From Chloroflexi bacterium UBA5177 (lineage in GTDB: Bacteria > Chloroflexota > UBA5177), in assembly GCA_002413265.1 (NCBI GenBank), contig DHWR01000136.1, positions 18,799 through 23,904 of the forward strand: 5,106 nt of DNA, given 5' to 3'. The position numbers and the translations under genes were made by a program. Below are positions 1 through 5,106 of the stretch, one piece after another; position 1 is the stretch's first letter; every line of letters starts with the position of its first letter. The notes beneath the pieces are model-generated. The model saw nothing but the letters and a program-made list of their open reading frames with translations, did not search any database and was not told the DNA's origin.

Positions 1-49
1 TTTCCGTGGCGAGGACGAGTTGGGGCACCCCTAAAGGGGTGCGGCTACG
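1..49. repeat. Interspersed palindromic repeat, copy A
   Basis: First of two near-identical copies separated by 18 bp. The core at 25-42 is a perfect 8-bp inverted repeat, GCACCCCT-AA-AGGGGTGC, with a two-base loop, flanked by TTTCCGTGGCGAGGACG on the left and GGCTACG on the right. It touches the left window edge, so it may extend further. This structure suits a REP- or MITE-like non-coding repeat. I have an impression of similar CACCCCTAAAGGGGTGCGGCTAC elements in Acidobacteriota-like genomes, but this is recollection, not a search. Confidence 0.8.
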
Positions 50-67
50 AGGGGGCAGTGGATCGTG

Positions 68-113
68 TTTCCGTGGCGAGGACGTTGGGCACCCCTAAAG
101 GGCTGCGGCTACG
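68..113. repeat. Interspersed palindromic repeat, copy B (decaying)
   Basis: Second copy, in the same orientation as copy A. It starts with the same 17 bases, lacks AG after GGACG and one G of the GGGG run, and has one substitution in the right arm (AGGGCTGC instead of AGGGGTGC). That substitution breaks one pair of the stem at 89-106 without a compensating change, which suggests loss of constraint on this copy. The two copies sit head-to-tail just upstream of the regulator remnant. Confidence 0.78.
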
Positions 114-269
114 CGATGCCGAGAAGCGTGGACTTGAAGTCGGGCCCTTGCTGGACGGCACGGTGCCGGGGCACACGACGATGCGCGACGAAGTAGGGGA
201 GCGGATCGGCAAGTCGCCTCGACAGCGCCCGGGAAGGGTTTCCGCCTAAAAACTCTCCGCCGCTAACCA

Positions 270-489
270 ATGACTTCTCCCGACTACTCGGTCTGCAGCA
301 TTTCCGCGACGCGACTCGAGGCGGCCCACTGCGGCTTGAGCAACGCGGAGATCGCGGACAAAATTGGTGCTTTCTGAGGCCACGGTGAAGACGCACGTGG
401 CTCACGTGTTTCACAAGATTGATGTTCGGGATCGAGCTCAGGCGGTCGTGGTCGCCTGTGAGACGGGTGTGGTGCAGGCGGGATCCTGA
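270..489 (+). pseudogene. LuxR/NarL-type HTH domain remnant, frameshifted
   Basis: This is the DNA-binding tail of a response regulator or LuxR-family activator. From ATG 270 the frame reads into GLSNAEIADK (333-362), the first half of a LuxR HTH, then runs to a TGA at 375-377. Shifting by one base at the AAAA run (360-363) restores the recognition helix, LVLSEATVKTHVAHVFHKI, followed by DVRDRAQAVVVACETGVV and a TGA at 487-489. One extra A therefore separates the two halves. No receiver or other N-terminal domain precedes it, and the usual LTxRExEVL start of the HTH is unrecognisable, so this is probably a decayed fragment rather than only a sequencing error. It ends 33 bp before the redoxin gene, so the ancestor may have been transcribed into it. 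Confidence 0.68.
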
Positions 490-522
490 TGTAAGGCCGG
501 TGCCAGCAGGTAAGCTGGCGGA

Positions 523-966
523 GTGGCTGCGGCACCAGACTTCGCTCTCCCAAGCTCCGACGGGCGCGTCGTGCGTCTTTCGGACTATCGAGGCAGCACC
601 GTGGTGCTGACTTTTCTGCGGGGCTTCTTCTGACCTTTTTGCCGCGGGCACATCTCGCAGTTGCGAGAACGATACGAGGAATTTGTGGAAGTCAGGGCGA
701 GTATCTTAGCCCTGGCTCCTGTTGGTCTCGAAGAGCTGTCAAAACAGGTCTTGGGTCTGCCGTTTCCTTGTCTGGCCGATCCTCAGCGAGCCGTCTTCAA
801 GCAGTACGGCGTCCTGAGCCGGGCCCTCTCGCTGGGCCAGCGGCCTGCGGTTTTCCTGGTGGCGCCGGATGGATCGATCGCAGCTTCTTGGCTTGGCAAA
901 CAGCAGTGGCAAATTCCCTCGGTGGACGAAATTCTGCGCAAGGTTCTCGAACAAGGGGCCGACTAG
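523..966 (+). CDS. Peroxiredoxin-like selenoprotein, in-frame UGA read as Sec37 (UxxC)
   Basis: A thioredoxin-fold redoxin of the AhpC/TSA type, expected to reduce peroxides or disulfides in the cytosol (no signal peptide). The frame opens at GTG 523, the only plausible start after the in-frame TAA at 511. It gives APDFALPSSDG, LSDYRG (residues 23-28) and the redox motif FLRGFF-UGA-PFCRGH. It then continues unbroken through QLRERYEEF, LPFPCLADP (Cys83), the cis-Pro segment RPAVFLVAPDG (Pro108) and WQIPSVDEIL to TAG 964. Close relatives have C-P-F/Y-C here, so the UGA (631-633, residue 37) replaces the first cysteine and Cys40 remains as partner. Homology on both sides in one frame plus a SECIS-like hairpin favour selenocysteine insertion over a nonsense mutation. 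The ribosome site is weak (AGG at 508-510). Without recoding, a gene caller would annotate only a fragment from TTG 661, lacking the active site. Alternatives are a recently inactivated gene or a sequencing error (TGC to TGA). Confidence 0.82.
653..668 (+). promoter_or_regulatory. Candidate bacterial SECIS hairpin
   Basis: Just downstream of the UGA lies a perfect 6-bp stem with a tetraloop, TCTCGC-AGTT-GCGAGA. The loop carries a G at its second position (660) followed by U, as expected of the apical loop bound by SelB. Twenty-six bases separate the UGA from that G, within the roughly 16-37 range I recall for bacterial SECIS models. The hairpin lies inside the coding sequence (residues ISQLRE), as bacterial elements do. 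Such short stems also arise by chance, so it supports the Sec reading but does not prove it. Confidence 0.6.
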
Positions 967-998
967 ACTATGCCCGCCCTCGCTCGTATGCTTGACCG

Positions 999-1091
999 AT
1001 GATTCAGCTTGCTCTCCTGCTCATCGGCGCCATTGTGCTGGTCGGCCTGGTCTTCGCACTCGGTGCCTGGATCAACGACCGTTACGGTTAG
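999..1091 (+). CDS. 30-residue single-pass membrane peptide
   Basis: A small ORF from ATG 999 to TAG 1089-1091, not recognised as a known family. The product is one hydrophobic helix (LALLLIGAIVLVGLVFALGA, residues 4-23) followed by a short polar tail, WINDRYG. It would sit in the inner membrane. It begins 32 bp after the redoxin stop and ends 13 bp before a strong terminator, so it would share the redoxin transcript. No clear Shine-Dalgarno precedes ATG 999. However, a 10-codon ORF (ATG 970 to TGA 1002) overlaps it as ATGA and could couple translation; that ORF has AGGGG at 953-957 upstream. The GC-rich third positions fit the neighbours. Its function is unknown, and a chance hydrophobic ORF remains possible. 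Confidence 0.45.
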   Translation: MIQLALLLIGAIVLVGLVFALGAWINDRYG

Positions 1092-1104
1092 CACCGGGTA
1101 TTGA

Positions 1105-1156
1105 GGAGAGCGCCGGCAAACGCGAGCATTTTTGACCGGCGCTCTCCCGATTTTTT
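1105..1156 (+). terminator. Rho-independent terminator, end of the selenoprotein transcript
   Basis: A perfect 12-bp GC-rich stem (1105-1116 paired with 1136-1147; arm GGAGAGCGCCGG) encloses a 19-nt loop and is followed within four bases by six T (1151-1156). On the minus strand the same hairpin has no T-run, so it would be at best a weak stop for the converging DUF4097 operon. The last two T of the run are part of that operon's TAA stop codon (1155-1157). Confidence 0.82.
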
Positions 1157-2330
1157 AGCGGAGAGACTCCAGCCGATGCATGGCCTCGTCCACGCTGAGG
1201 TCACCGTTCTCGAGCCGCGCCAGGATGGTGAGAGTGTTCTCGGACTCGACGCGGTCGGACTCTCTTTCGAGCTCGGACAGCTCATCAGGGCTGAGGTCTC
1301 TGATGACGTCAGGACCCGGAATCGAGGGCATCTGCGGCATCATCGGCGAGGGAGGGATCACCGGGGCCGGCGGCACAGCCGCAGTCGGCGGCACCGTTGG
1401 AGCGTGTGGCATGTGGGGAGCCGGCACGTGAGGAGCGCTCGGCATGTGAGGAGCGCGGGGCGCGTCGACGTGATTGTCACGTTCATGGTGCGCCCGCTCA
1501 TTTCCGGCTCCGGTACTCCTCACCCGGACGTCGCCGTTGGCTGTCTCCAGCTCGACCGTGGCGCCTCCACCGTTTACCCTCAGCTGGCGATTGCGTCTGC
1601 TGCCGTTGATCACCTCATGCGGCAGGTCGCAGCTCAGATCTCCATTGGTGGTTTTCATCTGAACGGTGAAAGCAGAATCCGCCGGCACGATGAGCTCCAC
1701 CTCACCGTTTGTCGATCGTGCGAAGGAGTGCTCCCCTGAAACCAGAGGAGTTTCAATTCTGAGCTCTCCGTTTTGGGTGTTGGCATGGAACCGTTGAAGG
1801 CGCGAGCGGTCCACGATCAGACCACCGTTCGTAGTCTGAACGTTGAGGACGCCGTCCGCCTCGCTCATCTGGATCTCGCCGTTGACCGACGATAGGGTGA
1901 TCTCGCCCTGGATACGGGACAGAGAAAGGTCTCCGTCCACCGACTCCACGGAGACGATCCCGGAGCCGCCGGCGTGCGACACATTGATGTCCCCGTGGAC
2001 CGAGTGCAATCGTATGGGGCCTTCTGTATCGCGAACGTCGATGTCGGCGTGAATTGACTCGGCCCCAAGCCCGCATCCGGCAGGTATCTCGACCTCGAAG
2101 TCGATGTCGATCGGGGGACTGGCTACGCTCGGCCGAAAGCTCAGGCGTGTGCCGACCTGCTCAAAGCTGATGCCCGCGCCGTCATTTTCGTCGAGTCTCG
2201 CCTTGAGCCGCACGCGGTCGTCGGCGCCCCGTCGTACTTTGATCTCGCCCGAAATGCCGTGAATATCGACTTCAAAGTCCGGACCTGCCGGAAAGTCTCG
2301 TTCTATGTGCTCGCCGTAAAGCGTCTCCAC
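1155..2330 (-). CDS. DUF4097 repeat protein with His/Pro-rich linker and SHOCT-like tail
   Basis: Product of 391 residues. Residues 1-272 form a DUF4097 (adhesin-like, beta-helix-type) domain. Strands repeat about every 18-20 residues around N/D-G turns: SVDGDLSL, SSVNGEIQM, TTNGGLIVD, TQNGELRI, STNGEVEL, TTNGDLSC, TANGDVRV. Residues about 277-340 are a low-complexity linker rich in Pro, Ala, His and Met (APHMP, APHVP, PHMPHAP, then PP-rich). Residues 366-391 form a short helical motif, TILARLENGDLSVDEAMHRLESL, of the SHOCT-like type found in YvlB/LiaX and DUF2089 proteins. No signal peptide or membrane segment is visible. The GTG start at 2330 is chosen because GAGGA lies five bases upstream, right after the preceding gene's stop (10-bp gap), implying coupling. 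Relatives such as Bacillus YvlB and enterococcal LiaX belong to envelope-stress responses. Here the SHOCT-like piece is C-terminal, whereas in YvlB I recall it being N-terminal. The exact function is unknown. Confidence 0.87.
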   Translation of the reverse strand: METLYGEHIERDFPAGPDFEVDIHGISGEIKVRRGADDRVRLKARLDENDGAGISFEQVGTRLSFRPSVASPPIDIDFEVEIPAGCGLGAESIHADIDVRDTEGPIRLHSVHGDINVSHAGGSGIVSVESVDGDLSLSRIQGEITLSSVNGEIQMSEADGVLNVQTTNGGLIVDRSRLQRFHANTQNGELRIETPLVSGEHSFARSTNGEVELIVPADSAFTVQMKTTNGDLSCDLPHEVINGSRRNRQLRVNGGGATVELETANGDVRVRSTGAGNERAHHERDNHVDAPRAPHMPSAPHVPAPHMPHAPTVPPTAAVPPAPVIPPSPMMPQMPSIPGPDVIRDLSPDELSELERESDRVESENTLTILARLENGDLSVDEAMHRLESLR

Positions 2331-2340
2331 GGAGTTCCTC

Positions 2341-3159
2341 CTACACAGCTTCGTTGGTCACGATGGTCATGCTGCCGCTGACCGAATTCATGCTGAGGTC
2401 GGCTCCGCCGTCTCCGATGGTGCCGCTCCAGCTTCTGTGCCCTGGGCCGCTGGTTTCCTTGATGGCGCCGTCTGCTCGAATTGACCCGCTGACCGAGCTC
2501 AGACTTACCTTTGCCCCGGTTTCTGCCGGCACTCTCAGCTTCAGGTTGCCGCTGACCGTGCTGATCCGGTAGCTCTCACCGGCGGTCAGTGGCGTGTCCA
2601 CCGTCATGTATCCGCTGACCGTGTTGAGAGTGAAGCGGCGAAGGTTCGAGTCGAGAACAGATACTTCGCCGCTCGTCGATGAAGCGGCAAGCTCGCCTTC
2701 GAGGCCAATAGCCGTGATCGAGCCGCTAACGCTCTTCAAACTGATGTCGCCGCGCGCGCCTCGAAGATGAAGCTCGCCGCTCACACTGTTCAGCCGAGCC
2801 GAGCCGTCAGTTCCTTCTACATCGATGCCCGCACTGACTGAATCAATGTCAAACGAGCAGCCCCGCGGCACCAGCAGGTCGTAGTCGACCGCGCACAGAG
2901 AATTTCCGCGATTGCGATCTGAAATCGAGATATCGTTCTGCTGGGTCGTCCTGATCACGACCTGTTTTCCCAGCTGATCGGATTCTATTCGGGTATTAGC
3001 CACCGAGTGCTCGTCGCCGTGCTTGCGCGCTCGCATGGCGATGGCCGGCTCCGAGTGCGTGCGAATAGTGATCCGCCCCGCCACGTTGTGTAGCTCGAGC
3101 TCGGCGCCTTCCGATACCTGGAAGCGGGCCTCAACGATTTCCTCTACTGCCGTTGTCAT
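2341..3159 (-). CDS. DUF4097 family protein with SVSG repeats
   Basis: A 272-residue protein that is essentially all DUF4097 domain. After an N-terminal strand region (ELELHNVAGRITIRTH, 20-35) it shows repeated S/T-V-S-G turns: SVSGELHL (125), SVSGSITA (143), STSGEVSV (161), TVSGYMTV (180), TVSGNLKL (201), SVSGSIRA (222) and SVSGSMTI (259). This is the pattern of a right-handed beta-helix-like stack. There is no signal peptide, membrane helix, linker or SHOCT-like tail. ATG 3159 is supported by a strong AGGGAGGG seven bases upstream. It lies 18 bp after the regulator gene and 10 bp before the second DUF4097 gene, so all three are one operon. It is a likely paralogue of its downstream neighbour, with SG rather than NG turns. 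Its role is inferred to be a structural or sensing partner in envelope stress. Confidence 0.87.
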   Translation of the reverse strand: MTTAVEEIVEARFQVSEGAELELHNVAGRITIRTHSEPAIAMRARKHGDEHSVANTRIESDQLGKQVVIRTTQQNDISISDRNRGNSLCAVDYDLLVPRGCSFDIDSVSAGIDVEGTDGSARLNSVSGELHLRGARGDISLKSVSGSITAIGLEGELAASSTSGEVSVLDSNLRRFTLNTVSGYMTVDTPLTAGESYRISTVSGNLKLRVPAETGAKVSLSSVSGSIRADGAIKETSGPGHRSWSGTIGDGGADLSMNSVSGSMTIVTNEAV

Positions 3160-3177
3160 TCTTTGACCCTCCCTTCG

Positions 3178-3576
3178 CTATTTCTCGCCGCGGAGCAGCG
3201 CCTCAGCTTCGGCAGCTGAAACCTTGCCCTCGCGGACCTGGGTAAGAATTTCGCGACGTCTCTCCGGCGAGACCGCGGGATTGCCCTCCGAGGTCTCGCT
3301 GACCTTCACTCGATCGCCGTGTCCGAGGGCTATGAGGATGTCATTCAAGCGGCTGTTTACAGTGGGATAGCTCATGCCGAGTTCCGCCCCCACGTCCTTC
3401 ATGCTCCCCCGCGCGAGGATCAGCGCTTCTACGAAGCGAATCTGTTCGCGACTAAGTCGCTGCAGGGGGCCGAGGTGGAAATCGCCCTCGATGCTTGTGC
3501 CGCAGCTGCGGCAGTGCAGCCTGGTTACCGCCAACTCGTGCTGACAGATGGGGCAGCGCCCAATGACTGGATGCAT
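3178..3576 (-). CDS. DUF2089 family regulator: zinc ribbon, HTH, SHOCT-like tail
   Basis: A 132-residue cytosolic DNA-binding protein heading the operon. Residues 8-25 form a zinc ribbon (CPIC at 8-11, CRSC at 22-25; four cysteines for one zinc). Residues 40-86 form a helix-turn-helix of the sigma-region-4/LuxR-like kind: LSREQIRFVEALILARGSM, then DVGAELGMSYPTVNSRL as turn and recognition helix, with LNDILIALG after it. Residues 107-131 are a SHOCT-like helical pair (REILTQVREGKVSAAEAEALL). This order is the standard DUF2089 architecture and the length is normal. ATG 3576 is preceded by AAGGGAG four bases upstream and lies about 20-25 bp from the predicted transcription start. DUF2089 genes are often found beside DUF4097 genes, so it probably controls its own operon; operator sites and signal are unknown. 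Confidence 0.9.
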   Translation of the reverse strand: MHPVIGRCPICQHELAVTRLHCRSCGTSIEGDFHLGPLQRLSREQIRFVEALILARGSMKDVGAELGMSYPTVNSRLNDILIALGHGDRVKVSETSEGNPAVSPERRREILTQVREGKVSAAEAEALLRGEK

Positions 3577-3603
3577 GCTTCTCCCTTCAATCGTATTTCA
3601 ACA

Positions 3604-3632
3604 ATCATAAAATGGATATGAAGAAAATGCAA
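3604..3632 (-). promoter_or_regulatory. Sigma-70-type promoter for the DUF2089-DUF4097 operon
   Basis: Reading the minus strand, TTGCAT (3632-3627) and TATGAT (3609-3604) are separated by exactly 17 bp. The -10 box matches consensus at five of six positions and the -35 at three. The region is clearly more A/T-rich than its surroundings. A start near 3597 would leave a leader of about 20 nt carrying the AAGGGAG ribosome site. I see no convincing matching promoter for the divergent recJ in the same 139-bp gap; TATCCT at 3669-3674 is only a weak -10 candidate without a -35. Confidence 0.6.
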
Positions 3633-3715
3633 GCACAAATTAGGAATGAGCTCGACTTTGGGTCGGGGTATCCTTGTGTGCTCTGCGCCACCCACTCTTT
3701 GGGAGCATCTTTCAC

Positions 3716-5106
3716 ATGATCGAAACACCCACGGAACCCGAGCTGCGAGGTCACCGCGCGAGGTGGCAGATTCAGCCGCGCCTACCCGATGAGATTCGAC
3801 GGGAGTTAGGAGACAGGAGCGTCATGGCGGCGCATCTGCTCTACTGCCGAGGGTTCCGCTCGCTTGAGGACATTCAGGGCTTTTTTGAGGCGAAACCTGT
3901 TTCGCACGACCCATTTCTCATGCCCGACATGGAAGCTGCGGTTAGTCGAATAGCTCTAGCTCGACAGCAGGGCGAGAAGGTGGCCGTCTACGGCGACTTC
4001 GATTGCGACGGAATAACCTCCGCCGCCGTGCTTCAGGAAACTCTGACATCCCTCGGCCTCGATCCCATCGTCCACATTCCTGAACGCGTCGACGGCCACG
4101 GTCTTCATCCCGAGACCCTGGCGATGTTGCAGGGCAGGGGCGTGTCTCTGGTTGTAACCGCGGATTGCGGCATCACGGCCATTGAAGAGGTGATCGTGGC
4201 AAAGGGGCTAGGCCTCGATGTGATCATCACCGATCATCACGAGCCCCGTCCCGATGGAAGCCTTCCGGACTGCCTGGTCGTCGCCCCGACCAGACTGCAC
4301 TCCGAGTACCCGTTTCGGTCTCTTTGCGGCGCCGGGGTCGTGTACAAGCTGGCCCAAGCCCTTGCGACTCGACTGCCGGGGGCACTAGACCCTTCAGACC
4401 TTCTCGACCTTGTCGCCATGGGTACGGTGGCTGACGTCGTGCCCCTGCGAGACGAAAATCGATCCCTGGTGATCTCGGGAATAGAGCGCTTACGGGAGAC
4501 TCGCCGTCCGGGACTTCGAGCGCTCTTTCGCGCGGCGGAGGTTGATCCCAGCCGAATAGACCCCATTTCGATCGGCTACTATCTCGCTCCGCGAATCAAT
4601 GCGGCAAATCGAATGGCATCGCCTCAGCTTGCCTACGAGCTGCTGACCGCGACGGATGCCACGGAGGCCGATCGCCTTGCGGAGCGGCTAAGCGACCTGA
4701 ACCGGCAGCGGCAAGCATTGGTCGATACCATGCTAGCCATGCTTCTTGAAGAATTCGGCGACCCCTTGGCCCTGGCCGAGGCGGTGGTTGCCGGAGAGCG
4801 CTCACCAATCCTGGTTACTCTCGGCGACTGGCCCGCGGGAATCTCGGGCCTGCTCGCCTCGAAGCTGGTCGACGTGTACGGTTTGCCGGCGTTCGTCGCG
4901 ACCCGCGACGGAGAATTGGTGATCGCCTCGGCGCGGGGCGCAGCGGGAGCGCGTATCGACGAGATCCTGGAGTGGTGTGAGGCGTCACGCCCTGGAGGTC
5001 TGTTCGACGGCTACGGCGGACATTCGCGCGCCGGCGGCTTCCGAGTGCAAGCGGACCGTTGGTCCGAGACGCAGGTAATCCTTGCGGATCAGGCCGGCAG
5101 AATAGA
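3716..5106 (+). CDS. recJ: Single-stranded-DNA-specific exonuclease RecJ (3' end beyond window)
   Basis: RecJ degrades single-stranded DNA 5' to 3' in recombinational and mismatch/base-excision repair, using two Mn2+/Mg2+ ions held by Asp and His residues. The 463 codons present start at ATG 3716, with GGGAG at 3701-3705 ten bases upstream. The DHH domain shows motif I, YGDFDCDG (92-99; canonical YGDYDVDG), DCG (150-152), ITDHHEP (DHH at 173-175) and GTVADVVPL. Next comes APRINAANRM (around 291-300), where the usual Gly is Asn298. The DHHA1 domain carries GGHSRAGGF (434-442). The metal-ligand Asp and His residues of these motifs are present, so the enzyme should be active. Compared with the 577-residue E. 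coli protein, roughly the last hundred residues, including the OB-fold region, lie past the edge. It is divergent from the DUF2089 operon and probably has a separate function. Confidence 0.95.
   Translation, partial: MIETPTEPELRGHRARWQIQPRLPDEIRRELGDRSVMAAHLLYCRGFRSLEDIQGFFEAKPVSHDPFLMPDMEAAVSRIALARQQGEKVAVYGDFDCDGITSAAVLQETLTSLGLDPIVHIPERVDGHGLHPETLAMLQGRGVSLVVTADCGITAIEEVIVAKGLGLDVIITDHHEPRPDGSLPDCLVVAPTRLHSEYPFRSLCGAGVVYKLAQALATRLPGALDPSDLLDLVAMGTVADVVPLRDENRSLVISGIERLRETRRPGLRALFRAAEVDPSRIDPISIGYYLAPRINAANRMASPQLAYELLTATDATEADRLAERLSDLNRQRQALVDTMLAMLLEEFGDPLALAEAVVAGERSPILVTLGDWPAGISGLLASKLVDVYGLPAFVATRDGELVIASARGAAGARIDEILEWCEASRPGGLFDGYGGHSRAGGFRVQADRWSETQVILADQAGRI

Noticed and set aside
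156..168. Short palindrome CGGCACGGTGCCG
   Set aside because: A 6-bp stem with one central base, no promoter or operator context; expected by chance in GC-rich DNA.
58..249. 63-residue plus-strand ORF spanning repeat copy B
   Set aside because: It reads through a non-coding repeat, has no recognisable domain, and shows no homology signal that I can see.
360..364. Programmed frameshift in the LuxR remnant
   Set aside because: There is no classic slippery heptamer with a downstream pseudoknot, no N-terminal domain, and the HTH start is eroded; decay or an indel error is simpler.
631..633. UGA reassigned to Trp or Gly genome-wide
   Set aside because: The other genes, including 463 codons of recJ, contain no in-frame UGA and use UGG for Trp. 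The UGA column is a cysteine column in relatives. A local recoding fits better.
109..651. 180-residue minus-strand ORF across the repeats, LuxR remnant and redoxin start
   Set aside because: Arg/Ser/Pro-rich composition, no domain, and it runs antisense to two recognisable coding regions.
661..966. A separate 101-residue protein starting at TTG 661
   Set aside because: It starts in the middle of the conserved redoxin alpha-helix, and clear homology continues upstream in the same frame through the UGA to GTG 523.
1101..1739. 212-residue plus-strand ORF
   Set aside because: It is antisense to the DUF4097 gene, is Arg/His-rich low-complexity sequence, and has no recognisable domain; a shadow of GC-rich coding.

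Overview
The window comes from a high-G+C bacterium, probably uncultured and from soil or sediment. The evidence is GC-rich codon use, GTG starts, NarL/LuxR-type regulator remains, a DUF2089/DUF4097 stress operon and a short palindromic interspersed repeat. The sequence does not fix the phylum. Acidobacteriota, Chloroflexota or a similar group would fit, but that is a guess.

Layout: 1-113 holds two copies of a hairpin-forming repeat, and 114-269 has nothing I can identify. 270-489 is a broken LuxR-family DNA-binding domain with one frameshift and no receiver domain. 523-966 (+) is the most interesting gene. It is a redoxin (peroxiredoxin-like) of 147 residues in which an in-frame UGA at 631-633 sits exactly where the first cysteine of the CPFC redox motif belongs. 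A SECIS-like hairpin follows at 653-668, so I read it as a selenoprotein with a UxxC active site; a conventional gene caller would cut it in half. A 30-residue single-helix membrane peptide (999-1091) follows, then an intrinsic terminator (1105-1156).

Converging on that terminator from the right is a tight three-gene minus-strand operon, read from 3576 down to 1155. It encodes a DUF2089 regulator (zinc ribbon, HTH, SHOCT-like tail), then two DUF4097 repeat proteins. The last of these has a His/Pro-rich linker and a C-terminal SHOCT-like motif resembling the tail of the regulator. A good sigma-70-type promoter (TTGCAT, 17 bp, TATGAT) lies just upstream of the regulator. This looks like a YvlB/LiaX-type envelope-stress module, but its trigger cannot be read from sequence.

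Divergent from it is recJ (3716 to the right edge, +), a DHH-family single-strand-specific 5'-3' exonuclease. It is cut off by the window end after the DHH and most of the DHHA1 domain. The redoxin, envelope-type and DNA-repair genes all relate to stress, but nothing shows that they work as one system.
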